Origin: Pomacea canaliculata
Lineage: Eukaryota; Mollusca; Gastropoda; Architaenioglossa; Ampullariidae
NCBI RefSeq assembly: GCF_003073045.1
Contig: NC_037596.1
Coordinates: 10,971,950-11,035,949, forward strand
Length of the DNA: 64,000 nt
Reading direction: 5' to 3'
This document shows, in pieces, positions 35,645-48,203 of this stretch. The position numbers and the translations under genes are program-made. Numbering within the stretch: position 1 is the first letter of the stretch; each line of letters begins with the position of its first letter. Below the pieces are notes generated by a model. The model ran no database searches. It had not been told where the DNA came from and saw nothing but the letters and a program-made list of their open reading frames with translations.

Positions 35645-38600
35645 CTATGTTGTGTTAATACAGCCGAGGACATCTTTTTTCTGTGTCTTTTGGCAGCGAG
35701 ACTGCAACAACTTCAGCAAGCGCAGTCTCTGAGATTTTCTTGTCGCTTCACGATGAATACTAATGGCGTACAAAAGAGGGTTTGTGGAAGAATTTAACGG
35801 GTAGACCAGTAACGTTAGAGCGGTGATGACGTCACGAGGGTAGGACATTTCCATTTGGGTCGTGACCCCAATTACACTCAGGAGTAAACAAGACAAAGTT
35901 TTTGTGAACAGCAGAAGGGTTAATCGGTGGATTAAGGTCTTTTCTCTAGTCTTTGTTTGGACCGAGTGGTCAGAAATACACACTGAAATACTACACACAC
36001 TGCCAGCATAGAATAGGTCAGCTGTCAGACTTAAGATGACATTTAGAGCAACAATTACACCGAAAAAATTTGGCCACAAGATAAAGTCACCCTTGTGTAA
36101 CGGTAGAGGTGTACAAACGGAATTATGTCTGTACAAATCGAACTGACTTGAAGAAAGTAAGAATGGTAGAACAGAGAGAACAAGACCAACTATCCAAGTG
36201 CAAGAACAAGCAATGAACACTAAAGAGCCTCGAAAAATGTAAACCTGAAACTTAGTTACCAATAGTCTTTCTATTGTCATCAGCAAAAGAGTAAGAATAG
36301 ACACCTCAGAAGACAGGAAGTACAGAAAGCCGACAATCTGACAAAGATATCCACTTGTCCACGATTGTTCATGCCAAACGTAACGATCTCGATACACCTC
36401 ATCTACGATTCCGATTACGAGCAGATAAATAGCCATTAGTAGATCCGAGATGTTAAGATTTATTATCAAAAATTGAAAGGCAAAGCTAACGTTTTCTTTA
36501 TCGATGAAGATTGTGTAGAGACCACAACAGATGTTTCCGACAAATGAAAGGAGAAACAAAATCCAAATGACAACATTAAGCGATTTTAAACGCAAAAGAT
36601 TATCACAAGAAGATAGAGCATCAAAGGGCGAGAAACAACGCAAATTTTTAGTATCTGGTAGAAATTCTTTGCAGCAAAAGGTGTAGTAGCTGACATGCAT
36701 GAGCCGCAGTGAGGTCAGAGGTCTAAGTGTCTCGTTGTGAATATGTTTGATGTCGCTTCCTCTCATATCTAACTCAATCAGTTTTTGAGTGTATCGGAAA
36801 CAGTCCGCACTTAGAGATTTTACGAGACTAAACGAGAAATTCAGAACTTGGACATTCGGAAAACTCGAGAGCACATCACATTGAAGTACCTTTAACAACG
36901 TTCGGGACACATCTAAATACGTCAGTGGGGAAATACCTGGCACGATACTGGTATACAAGGACTGCAAGGGATTTCCTGCAAGTCGAAGAACACGAAGATT
37001 TTCAAGCTGCATGAAATACGACATGTCAAGCCATCCTATAAGGTTGTCACTCAAGTCCAGTGTTTGAAGACTAGGAAAGGACATGTTAGAAAGAATTTGA
37101 AGTTTACAAGCAGCTAGACTAAGCCACACAAGGTTAATGCTTGGACTCAAATCTCGTGTTGTCATTCCAGAGCCACTGGCATCTAAATAGCGCATAGCAG
37201 GGAATTTCTGCATATTGAATTTCTCTGAGCACACGAACGCCAGACCCTGACACACACAGCCTTGAGGGCAGCTCAGCTCACAGAACAGTTCGTCGTCGTG
37301 TTGTGGACACTGTGGTCGGCCGTCACACATGTGGTCCACGTGCACACATACGCTAGATCCGCGACACCTGTAGAAACCTGGACACGTGTAACTCACACAG
37401 TCTTCCTCGTCCTCGTGATAAGGGCAGTCGTACACGCCGTTACACCGCACGTACACAGGTAGACAGTAGCCGTCTGGTGGACACCGGAAGTGCGTGTAAG
37501 GGCATGAGTCAGATGAGTTAAGTTTTTTGTAGGTGACATCATTTTGCTGATCAAAGTCTATTACTGCTGGTGGGTACGCAAAACTTGTTGAGTTAACATT
37601 CCATCCTCTAAAAACAACACAGTCTTCGTCTGAGCCATCCCAGCAGTCTCTATTAACATCACACAGTTTATGAGAATCCACACTCTGACCGTTAAGACAC
37701 GTGAATCCAGTACAGTTATAATCTCGACTGCAAAAGTTCTCGTCAGATCCATCCGGACAGTCTGGTCTAAAGTCACACACGAGGCTAAAGTGCAGAGTTT
37801 GACTAGAATGAAGGCACATAAACATGGCAGTGATAACAGATCTTGTGCCCGCCATTGATGTCTGGCAGTTCAGGAGAAAAGATTGTGAACCACACTTGCT
37901 GGATTCGTCACATGACAGGAAGTCAAAAGTAAAGTGGCCGTCAGGACACCACACGTAGTGGCTGTTAATGAGTTTTGTGAGGTAGTTTTTATGCACAAGT
38001 GGCATCACTACAGGCATCTGAGGCTCAGGCTTTGTGACAGAAAATTCACATAGTGGAATACTGCCTCTGCTCTCTTGATTGCAAGATTCTTTTAAGAAGT
38101 GTTCATAATACAAATTGAAAGTAAAACATGAGGAATAGTATACATTAACGAACAATATTCAAGAGCAGATAATTATAATTATAAGCTACAGTGCCATCTG
38201 ACCAGACCAAGACTTTCTTGTACTTAGGGGGTAAAGTACCATCGTACGTGCTCAAGCCTGTGTACATATCTACTGGCGACTTTTCAAACTGGTAAATTCT
38301 CTTTAAGGCATCCCATTCCTTATCAGTCTTTACACTAGCGAGCTTACCTCCTCTGTTTCGGCATTCCCGACTTCCCGACGACCAGGCGGAGAACTGTTTA
38401 GATTTTAAAGAAACGTAGCAGTTGTTTCCTATTGCAACAGAGCCGTTACAGGCGGGACTGCTGTAGGACAGTGAGGACCCTCGTCCTCTCCTCCTTGGCA
38501 CTCCACCATCAGGTTACAGTCCAGGTGTTGTTTGAATGTATTATAGTGGGGGACAGAACAGTCCCACAAATCACCGTCACGCTTGGCTGGCGCTTCATGA

Positions 38601-39710
38601 TCAGGATGAAATGTAAAGATCATTTTGAAACCTCTCCCTTCACATATTTTTGTGAAGAAACGAACTTGGACAGAATGGTCCAGAACTAAGGCCGGTGTTA
38701 TGGAATTTATGCAGATTTCAATCATTTTTATAAAGGTTCCATTGCCTTCAATTGTATACAGCTGAATAAAAGCCATTTGCAGGAATATAATATTTGGGCG
38801 TGAATGTCCAGATAGGAAAAACTTACCATAACCACATGGCTGAGTGGAACATAAACAGTGCGAGAAGCGTTCATAAGACAATTGTGTCTTCTGTTGTCAT
38901 CGAAACCCCATGTAGTCACGTAGCCTGAAGTAGGAGACGTGAAAAAAAGAGGTAACATCATTCGCAAGTCTTTGTCGTTGGCAGTAAACCGTAGCTTTAG
39001 TTCACTGATACTTCGTGACATTGTGATTCGGAAAAAGATGTGATTAGTGCCACTCAGCAACATCGGAAAATAGCGGGCTTCGAAACTATGAGTAGTCAGA
39101 GGGTCTTTAAAATTGGGATCTTCTGAAGCTTTGATGGAAACTCTCTCCATTTGTCTGCTGTAGTCTAGCGTGGCTTGGACATACTTTCTTCCTGAAACGA
39201 CAATTTTAAATGTGCAGTAAGGCAGCGATTTGCCATGGGCTGTTTGTTGTGTTGAAAGAGACGCGGATAACGCCAGACTCAGCTGAAAAGGTGATGACTT
39301 TTTCTCTCAAGCACTTGTCCTCTCGGAGTTCGTATACTTCTTCTGATTTGCTTTGCTCGCGCACTTGCGGTACACCATAATAGTCACCTTGGTTGGTTTT
39401 TATACGTGAAATTGTTCATATTCAACAAGATCCATTGATGAGTAGGAATAACTTTTGTGACATCGTTGTGATCTTTTGAACTGGAAACAACAGAAGAGTC
39501 CTGGAGTGTAACATTTTTGAAGTCGTTTCGGACGAAATCAAATGTGTTATTTACGAAAGAAGATAATGTGTTATTGGTCGGCGTTACAAGAGTTTCTACT
39601 GTTTCTGTCTGAAAACAAATCATCAGGCGGACACCTTGCCTACAGCCTAACTCCAGAGACATAGCCAGCAGAAAATATTGGAAAAGCCAATGTCTTTTTA
39701 TGCAAAACAT
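35645..39710 (-). CDS. GRL101-like receptor C: CUB/C-type lectin/LDLa/LRR/7TM GPCR
   Basis: Best-preserved minus-strand copy: 836 codons are open from the end of the lectin domain to the stop. Reading leftward: signal peptide from the ATG at 39710 (MFCIKRH, conserved in E), CUB-like 1 (about 39310-39010), CUB-like 2 with [16 protein letters not shown] (about 38945-38620), LDLa-like (38580-38465), C-type-lectin-like domain (38460-38040), linker with CPDGHFTFDFL (37950-37830), four LDLa repeats (37825-37275; WDGSDE, CNGVYDCPYHEDEEDC), LRR N-cap and LRRs (37265-36720), CC hinge (36690-36600), seven helices (36590-35780). Helix 3 ends IERLLVTKF rather than DRY, and helix 7 has NPLLY. LDLa 2 shows GQSVD where E has GQCVD, losing a cysteine. 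Frame changes near 38150, 38465, 38740 and 39240 fall in the N-terminal half. Divergent from D, 1.85 kb apart. Confidence 0.85.
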
Positions 39711-41559
39711 CTTATTTGGCAATTCGCTTTTTGTTTATGGCCGGGTGCAGCTATTGCCTTCTTGGTTTATAAAAGAGAAGACTAGACTATTTATGTGGCA
39801 GGTAAGAAAACTTTTTTTTTAAAAAAAAGAGTAATTTAATTAATTTTGTGTATGTTTTTATTTGAAGATAATTTTAAAAACAAAATTTCTTTTTACATAA
39901 TTAAGACAGTAAGACTTGGAGTACTGCAGTAGTCACTTTTACACCACATGTCCGGACTGATAGTAAAGACTGACTTTTAAACGCTAAGATATAGTCGAAA
40001 CAGTTAAGAACAAATTGAACGGAATCGAGCAAAAACTATAAATAATTTACTTAGATAAATAAATCCCGCAAAACTGAAAAGAAAGTGAGGCGCTCACACA
40101 CACATATATACACAGATATACGTACACAAGAAATATAGTTCTAATTACATCATAAATATAGTCGACTTTATTTGTGCACAAAATACAAGAGCAAAATATT
40201 TTTTTTACCAAGAATTAAAAGTTGATAGTACACTACAAAAGTAGAAACCGATAAGGATAAGAAACAGTATGAATTGAAAAATATTTTTAAAAACTTTGGA
40301 ACGTTCTCTACGTTTTAAATTTAGTCCTCAATTTTTAGATTAAAAAAATTATTAGGTGCTTTTTCAAAATTTTCTAAAATAAGTTTAAGCTTTTATAATT
40401 GTAATTATCGGCATAAAAATGCTTAAGCTCTTTTATAAGAGGAAAAAATTTATCTAGTAGCCTCCAATAAAAACAAATTAATGCTTAAACATTTCAATAT
40501 CGCAGAAATAAAGCGTTAACAAGTTTACTGTTTTTAGTGTTCAATCAATATACCTGAAAAAGGATTAAACATAAATAATTTTTCAACATTTGTGCGTGTC
40601 TTCTAGATATTTCAGACACTTGTTGTCACAGTTAATTTATATGAAGCTCGATTTCACAAATGGAAGAGGACAAATGAAATATTGCTCTGGGTGTGCCCCG
40701 TTCATATCAGGTGCCTATAAAAGTAGAATCAACACATCTGCAAGTGGTTTCTTACTGGGTAAAATATTAGTTCACCGTGCATTCCTTAAATAGAATGTAA
40801 ATAGATTTGTAATAGAGACTTCGTTAAAAGGTACCTTACTTTATACCTCTAAAATTCGGGCATTCATGTCCATGATTGAATGTGTGATACTCATGTACGT
40901 TGAGTTTGCGTTCAGCCGGTTTGTGCATCTGCCATTTCTGTTACAAATTCTGTGGAGAAGGAAATGAACAGAAAATCTTAGGTGTGGAGACAATTTAATT
41001 CACAAAGGTCTACACTATTAAAGTTTTAAACGAATTTAAAGCGACATTCTAGAAAAATATATAGTAAAAAACAAAGTAAAACAAATCTTTTTTCGCGCTT
41101 TAGAACTCTAGACATGAACATCGCTTTTGATGAACTCTGTAAGCTATACAGATTTTTTATACTTTATTTCGTTATTTTTTTTATACGTTTTTTACGTAAT
41201 GAGTTCACTCACGTAACTAGTTTATTTAGTAGCCATTAAAAATAAAGTTGTTTATCGAGATCATCAATTATTATAGTAGTTTATTACATTTGATTATTAC
41301 TAAAAAATGCTGATTTCTTTAGAGACAAATAAACCGACCAACAAGTCAAACTATACAGCCATGTCGTACGTGTCGTGAGTTACAGGTTTCAAAAGCGGTA
41401 GAACTGAACATAAAATTCGGAACCTCTGCAAACCATAGACAGGTCCGACTAAAACTGCTACTGCAAATAGAAAACCTTTAAGTCGTTTTGAAATTGACGT
41501 TTAGAATGATTTCCTGCTTCTACTCCTGCAACAGAGAGAATGCAATATCTCATTCTCGA
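39711..41559. promoter_or_regulatory. Divergent intergenic region between receptors C and D
   Basis: Contains conserved blocks on both sides. For D: AAATGAAATATTGCTCTGGG (40672) then a TATA box TATAAAAG at 40716-40723, and a second block around 40898-40971. For C (minus strand): TGTAAAAG at 39936-39943, where E has a true TATAAAAG. TTTATAAA at about 39761-39768 is an alternative. No coding sequence. Confidence 0.55.
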
Positions 41560-44500
41560 ATGCATTCGCAACAAAAAATAGCGTTAGTGACGGTATTACT
41601 ATTCTCATTAATCAACTCATGTTATCCAGATGACAATTACTCAGGAACATTAACTAAATTGAGTAGTAAAATATCTGATACAAAACAAAGCATTGAAGAC
41701 CTAGAGATATTTCATCTGAATATTAATGAATGCGGACACAACTCCACCTTTCGCTTTTTCAGTCGAAAAGGTTTGATCTACGGAATATCGGGAGGGCACA
41801 ACGTTTCCAGGTCTGTCCCTGAATGCACTTGGTCCATCGAAGTACCAAAAGACTATATCGTGTCAAGTTATGTTTTTTTCCTTTTGGATCCGTGCTCCAT
41901 CGAAGTCACTGTCACTGCCATCAACAACTCTACTCAGTGCAATGAATCGAATACCTGTGCAAAGCCATTAAGAGACGCAGGGTAGTCGCAGTAAGTGATC
42001 TCAACAGCAAACCTTCTTCTTTAAAGACAGTCTGCAAAACACATCAGTCACTGTGGAATTTCAAGTACATTTGGAGGCAGTGGTAAAAGACCTTTTGTAT
42101 ACCCTTCCGATAGTCTTTACGTCACCCACATCTGGTTATGTGACATCACATGGCTTTGAAGATAATAAGCAGTACATCTGTGGCACTAATGCCACGGCAG
42201 ATTACTGCTCCCGATGGTCACGTAGCAATGATCAGCTTTTCAGAAGTACGGCTTAAAGAATTGGCTATTTCCTACCTATCGCATGGAATTGTAATGGCCG
42301 TATACAAAATTAATGAAACCGGATCATTAATCCTTTTAGAAAGACTTGATCCCCTAGAAAAAGGCCCAATACTCGTTGAAAGAAACATACTTCTTTATTT
42401 TAAAGAAGATAGAACCTTCAGCCTTGGAAGCAAAGTGATTTTCACCTTTCACCCCTCATCTCAAAGCCCTCGACGTTTAGACAGCGGGCTGTGGGATTGT
42501 TCAGTATCGTACTACAATGCGTTTAAACAACACCTGGAGTGCAACCTGGAGTCGGAGTGCTATGGAGGAGAGGACGAGGGTCCACAGTGTCCATTCAGCA
42601 GTCCCGCCTGTAACGGTTCTGTTGCAGCGGGTACAAAGTGCTACTTAATACAAAATAGTAAATCGTACAAAGAGAAGTTTTTAGATAAAGAGTGTAGAAA
42701 GTTTGGAAGACACGTAGCTAATATGAAATCTAAGCAAGAATGGGAAGCGTTCACTGAAATGTTTCAATTTAGCAAACATCACAACATGGTTCTAATTGGC
42801 TTGAAAACATCCGACACAAGTTGGCCAAAATACTACAGATATGCGTTTATGTGGAGTGATGCAACAGTTGCTTACGAAACAAATACTACACAGACATATT
42901 TTGTGGATCTCTCTAGAAAGGTCTGTGTCTTTTACGACTCGTACTATCCTCATCGCTCGATATTAATGGAATGCTTTTTAACTGACATTAACAAAGTTGT
43001 GTGTGAATATGACAGTCCGCTCGAAATACATTTCCTAGCGGATCCACTGCATGCCTCGGACATAAAATCCTTTACAATTTGGAACAATACGAAAGTTTCT
43101 ATTATTTACTGTCCTTTAGGTCACGTGACACACTCGTTTTTATTGTGTGATCCAAACAGTGTTTGCGGAACAGATACCCTGCCATTGACCTGCCAAAGTA
43201 AAGATGTTTTGGGTTCTTCAATCGAAACACAAATGTTTATTTGTGCCGAACAACTTTCTAGCTTGCCTTACAGTCTCGTGTGCGATTTCAAAGAGGACTG
43301 CGTAGATGGGTCTGACGAACACTTTTGTAAGCACAACAGTAAGTGCCACGAGTTTACTTGTCGTAACGGACAGTGCATTCCCTACAAGAGCTTTTGTGAT
43401 ATGTATACAGACTGCTGGGACGGGTCGGACGAATATTGCACCTTTGGATACTTCTATAGATATCCGGAAAGAATCAGACTGTTTCCTCCCGCGGTAGTTT
43501 ACTTTGACGGTGAAGGTGATTTTTACCAAGTACCTCTCGCACCTTCTGAGCCATGTCCACAAACGCACTTCCGGTGTGCAGGCGAGTCGGCTTACTGTCT
43601 GCCCGTGTACGTGCGCTGTAACGGTGTGTACGACTGTCCCTCCCACGAGGACGAGGAGGACTGTCAGCGATACACGTGTCCGGGCTTCTATCGCTGTCGT
43701 GGATCACGTGTTTGTGTCCATCCCGACAACGTGTGCGACGGCTGGCCACAGTGTCCGCAACACGACGATGAGACGTTCTGTGGATTGAACTGTCCTAGTG
43801 AGTGTTTTTGTCAGGGTCTGGCATTCGTCTGTAACAAACCATTTTCGTCAGAAAACTTTCTCGAGCTTCGCTACCTCGACGCTGGTCAGTCAGGTATGAC
43901 CCTGAACAACTTCACGTCTAATTTGTATCTTATTTGGATCGGTCTACGTTTGTGTGCACTGACATCTGTCCCATCAGCTTATCTACCAAACCTTCAGACT
44001 TTAGATCTTAGCGATAACTATATAACTACTTTTGACTTTAAATCCTTTGCATTACTAAACAACTTAAAGGTGTTGCGTCTAGCTGGAAATCCCCTTGTTA
44101 ATTTGCTGAATAGCGGTTTTCCCTATTTACAAAAAACTCTTGAGACCGTAGACATAAGTCGCACATTACTAACGATATTTGACAGCAAAACTTTTGTTAA
44201 TCTTTCAAACGTGGAAGTTTTAAATATGTCATTTAGTCCGGTTCAAACAATATCAGATGAGGGTTTTAGCCACCTGGTACGTCTAACAAAACTTGACATG
44301 AGAAATAATCCTCTGAAGATATTTCCTCGAGAAGTTTTAAAGACTGCAAGATATCTCCACACGGTCTATTCTGAAAATTATAAGCTTTGCTGTCAACAGA
44401 ACCTTCCAGATCACTTTGATGCTGGTTCCTGTTTCGCTCCTGTGGATGAAATTTCGTCGTGTGATGATCTGTTGAGATCTGACGTGTACCGCGTGTTCCT

Positions 44501-45394
44501 GTGGCTCTTCTGTGTTTTGTCCATTACCGGGAATGCTGGGAGCTTTTTGTTTAGACAGTTTCTTCAAAAGAACTCTTCTGCTTTAGGTTTCAGTGTTTTT
44601 GTTACTAACTTGAATGTATCTGATTTTGTCATGGGCGTGTATCTGGCCATATTAGGTGTAGCAGACGAGACCTACCGGTCAGTCTATTTATGGCACGACC
44701 TCCAATGGAGAGACAGCACGACCTGCAAAGTGGCCGGCTTCCTGTCCTTCATGTCCAGCGAGGTGTCGACTTTGATCATCTGTCTCATCACCATCGACCG
44801 TTTCATCGTTCTGCGCTTTCCGTTCAGTAAATTCCGCTTTGAGCGCTGGTCAGCCTCGTGGCGTGTGGACTGGCCTGGGCTGTGGGCTTTACACTGGCTG
44901 CTGTTCCTCTGTTGCCGTCTCTCTCTGACTGGGAGTTTTATGGACAAAATGCTATCTGTATCCCGCTCCCCATAACAAGGAAACTGTTTAGAGGTCGTAG
45001 CTACTCTATAGACATTATGATCATCTTAAACATGGTGTTGTTTTTTATTATAGCGTTTGGCCAAATCTGCGTTTACTGGTCAATCCGAGTGAATTCCATG
45101 AAGGGAAACATGGCTAGGAAATCGAATGATGTTATCATAGCTCGCCGCCTTGCAACTGTCGTAGTGTCTGACTTCTTGTGCTGGTTTCCAGTCGGAATGG
45201 CCAGTATTTTGGCTGATTTGGGATTCCCCGTTCCTAGTGAAGCGAGTGTGGCTATTGCCATCTTTGTGTTGCCACTAAACTCAGCTATAAATCCTTTTTT
45301 GTACACCTTTACTTTGTTGCTCGAGAAGTTAAATCGTGTTGAAGAGCAAAGGATTTTAAGCCAATTACAGCTAAGCCTCTCTTTTGAAAAATAA
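41560..45394 (+). CDS. GRL101-like receptor D: CUB/C-type lectin/LDLa/LRR/7TM GPCR
   Basis: Best-preserved plus-strand copy, open for over 900 codons. Signal peptide from the ATG at 41560 (MHSQQKIALVTVLLFSLINS, cleavage before CYPDDN; the same leader in F). Then CUB-like 1 (41720-42110), CUB-like 2 with [12 protein letters not shown] (42115-42460), LDLa-like with [12 protein letters not shown] (42490-42600), C-type-lectin-like domain (42601-43015), cysteine linker (43080-43230), four LDLa repeats (43235-43785; [15 protein letters not shown]), LRR N-cap (43788-43850), LRRs (43860-44340), CC hinge (44385-44470), seven helices (44484-45320) with GN in helix 1, IDRFIV after helix 3, NPFLY in helix 7, and a short tail. 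The lectin domain shows no EPN/QPD or WND triplet, so classical calcium sugar binding is doubtful. Breaks: near 41945, two bases near 42196, and one G lost from GGG at about 44859 in helix 4, where B and F have the G. Confidence 0.87.
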
Positions 45395-48028
45395 GAACAC
45401 AGTACTTTATTGCTTCTGTAGTTAGCTCAGATCGTTTGAATTGTTCTTATTTAAAGCAAGTATTAGTAACTGTTACTCTTTGAAATCTCTTAATCTCGTT
45501 TTTGGAAAAAAAACCCCAACGGAACTGAGGAAAAACATTATAAAGAAATACTTTTCTTTAAAACAGTTTAAGTTTTTTTTACTTTACAATGCAGTATGGA
45601 CGTGGGCGCGATTTACATTGCTTTTTGCGGCTTAAATACTTTGTTTGGAATTTGTGGTGCACATGGCTGTTTAAGATTAGCTAAGCACATCTTCAAAGAT
45701 TGCCAGGAAGCAATCACTCATACACATAGAAAACAATGTGATAGATATATGACCTTAATGATAACTCAGAAATAAATAATGAATTCCAGCTTCAATATTT
45801 ACAGTAATAACAATTTATTGGTTAGACCCTTGACGGGTACCGTCACTAGTTAGGCAGAACATGTGGACAGTCGCGACGAAGGCCCGACATAGCCTTTTCC
45901 TCGGCGATAGGGAAATGTCGTGCTCGACCAGTCCACTGTTTCACCTGAAACAGTTCCTTATCTGGTCACCTTTATGTCCTGAGTGGTTGTAGAGTGGAAA
46001 GCGGAACCAGTCCATCTGACACCACTTGAATTCTACAAATAAGGGTGATTTTCGAGTGATTTTTCCAGTAACTGTTTTATTGTTATTTCTTATTCATGTT
46101 TGAAGATAAGTTTTGCAGTGGCATAGCAGTCTCTCGAAACATAAAAAAGTACATAAAAACATATAGTTAGATGTATTATAAATCTGAATATATAGGTCAT
46201 GAAAAGGGTAAAATCATTGAATCTATCTGTCGTGAACTCAGTGGAATGAGTACGCGAAGATGGTCAGAGGTTGCGATTGCCGTTGCCTCAGGATCATCAT
46301 ACCTTCGACACTACCAATTCACGCTGACATTTACCGAACGCGCACACTTACACTAAATTGCTAATAATACTTTGACTCCGAGCACCCAGTGCGCATCCTC
46401 AATAACAAACACAAGACAATTTAGTGTGATAAAGAGATTATTAACAATCGATAGTTTTCCAAATAATTAACATGGTTATACAATTTCAAATATTCCAAAA
46501 TATGGCTGTTCCCTAGGCGATCCCGTTATTTTCTATCCCTAGTCCAGATATCGTGAGCCACCAATAGCCTTAACTACTACACATAACATATTTCACTCGT
46601 GTAACACACACTCGCCACTGATCTCTTCACACAGTCTCTTGCCACGTGGATGGCCCTCCGATGTTACCAATGTCTGATGTCACTCCGTCGATCGTCGCGA
46701 CCTCCTTCACGAGCGCAGAGACTGGCACTGCCGTGCGCCACCACGTGTCCCTCTCGTCCCTCTAGGTCGGACTTCTGGCTCGAGCTTAACAGAGCTTAAC
46801 AAGGACCAACCTTAGCTTGTACTGTTTTAGACCAAATAGATACTGGTGATAAAGAGTTGTGCACTCTGTGATAGAGTGGGTCTTACACACCTATTAAGTT
46901 GGGCTGAAGCGGTCACGATTACCAGACATACTCATAGCGGAGAAACTGAACAGTCTCGAGCAGATCTCTGTTACAACCTTCCTCCTCGAGAGCCCAGTGT
47001 GAAGACCACGATTCTTCGCCAATCACAATGTTAAATCCTTATCTGCGAGGATCATTCTCTCTCGTGATTGGTCAGCATCCTACAGACTTTCTTCCGACCA
47101 TTCCTCTAAATAGATACATCCAATCACTACGTAGCTAATACACGATAAATAGGTGGTCACTTTGACTTATTCCTGCCCAAACTGCACCCCCTTTCTTACC
47201 CCTCCTTACTAGTAACGCGGTCTGCGACTGCGGCACCATCCCGTCTGGCTCCCTATTGACTACCTGTGTCCAGTGGGTGGCAATAAAAGGTAGCGCTGTT
47301 GTCCTGCTCTATGTGTACTGCGGCCTTACAATTAACGGACGTATTGTGACCGCTGCTCTCTCCTTCTCTGAGAGATCTCCTGTAACGACAAATGCCGTCA
47401 CGCATTCCGACCGCATCCTGCGCCATGTCCGTCGTGACGTAACCGGTCCGCGCTTCACAGGCCTACTGTACTGATTCCAGGGGAAATAAGCAGTGCTGAG
47501 ACTTCCTGGCCTTCTGTCCAACCAACGGTCCAGTACCACCAAAGGCCGACTACTGTGTCGCCGTCGCAACGCCATCTCAACCGCTAACTCATCCCCTTAC
47601 TTACCCATTCCACCTTATGACAGTCTGTTTACTAGCGCGTCCGCTCGACTGGTGGAGGAAGCAGTAGTGTAGCACCAACACTATAGCCCTATTCCTAGTT
47701 ATCATATGACGCTATTAAACGTTTGGAAGAAAATAACTGCTAGTCAAAGTTTTGATATCGCATTGAATTTTTCAAAGTTATCTTTGTGTTTCAAGATTTG
47801 AATAAATGGGTGCATTGATGATTTGTCTTTTTTATTTTACGTGAGTAGATCTGTTGTTTAGCAAGCACTAAAATCGTCAAAAACCGTTGGTACATTCTAA
47901 AACTACAAGATGTTAACAAAAATTCACTGGTTTAGCTTTCATACATCTTTCTTTTATATTATAAGACTTTAGAACTTTCCAGAATCTAAAGAAATAAATG
48001 CATATATTAAATAAATTATATATTATAT
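45395..48028. other. 3' flank of receptor D and anonymous spacer
   Basis: An AATAAA at 45771-45776 could serve gene D. A block (listed separately) is shared with the F flank. From about 46360 to 47650 the DNA becomes GC-richer than its surroundings, with short open frames on both strands and no recognisable domain. A small inverted repeat, ACACTAAATTG at 46350-46360 and CAATTTAGTGT at 46417-46427, lies at its start. The base composition suggests an inserted element, but I cannot name it. Confidence 0.4.
45640..46030. repeat. Block shared between the 3' flanks of receptors D and F (copy 1)
   Basis: Aligns in the same orientation with 61230-61650: both have a TGCCAGGAA segment, an AT-rich or CAA-rich link, a CCCTTGA...GTACC segment and CGACCAGTCCACTG (45936; 61525). 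Divergence is clearly higher than in the receptor coding regions. Either old duplicated 3' flank or copies of an unnamed repeat. Confidence 0.55.
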
Positions 48029-48203
48029 CAGGGCTTCTGCTAAGGCTAAATGCTTTGGGGTCCCAGGGACCCCTTCTTCAGATTTTTAAGGGGTCCTTGT
48101 TCTTCGCCCAAATTTGAAGGGGACCCCATTGACGAAAATTGAAGGGGTCCTCCGAACTTTTAATGCGTACTGTACGCAATTTTTTGCGTAAGCAGAAGCC
48201 CTG
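48029..48203. mobile_element. 175-bp MITE, copy 2 (inverted relative to copy 1)
   Basis: Same 175-bp length and sequence as 13086-13260 but on the other strand, with CAGGGCTTCTGCT and AGCAGAAGCCCTG ends, flanked by a 6-bp repeat TTATAT on each side. A different flanking 6-mer from copy 1 shows independent insertion. Confidence 0.87.

Noticed and set aside
43218-43749. Long open frames antisense to the LDLa region (also at 10910-11324, 58601-58990, and plus-strand ones at 4728-5041, 37262-37462, 52255-52514)
   Set aside because: They mirror the cysteine/aspartate-rich LDLa coding strand, recur in every copy for the same compositional reason, and have no domain or start context of their own.
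46590-46980. Possible solo LTR, from a TGTAACA-like start to a TGTTACA-like end
   Set aside because: No target duplication, no second copy and no internal retroelement sequence were seen; the terminal words alone are too short to support it.
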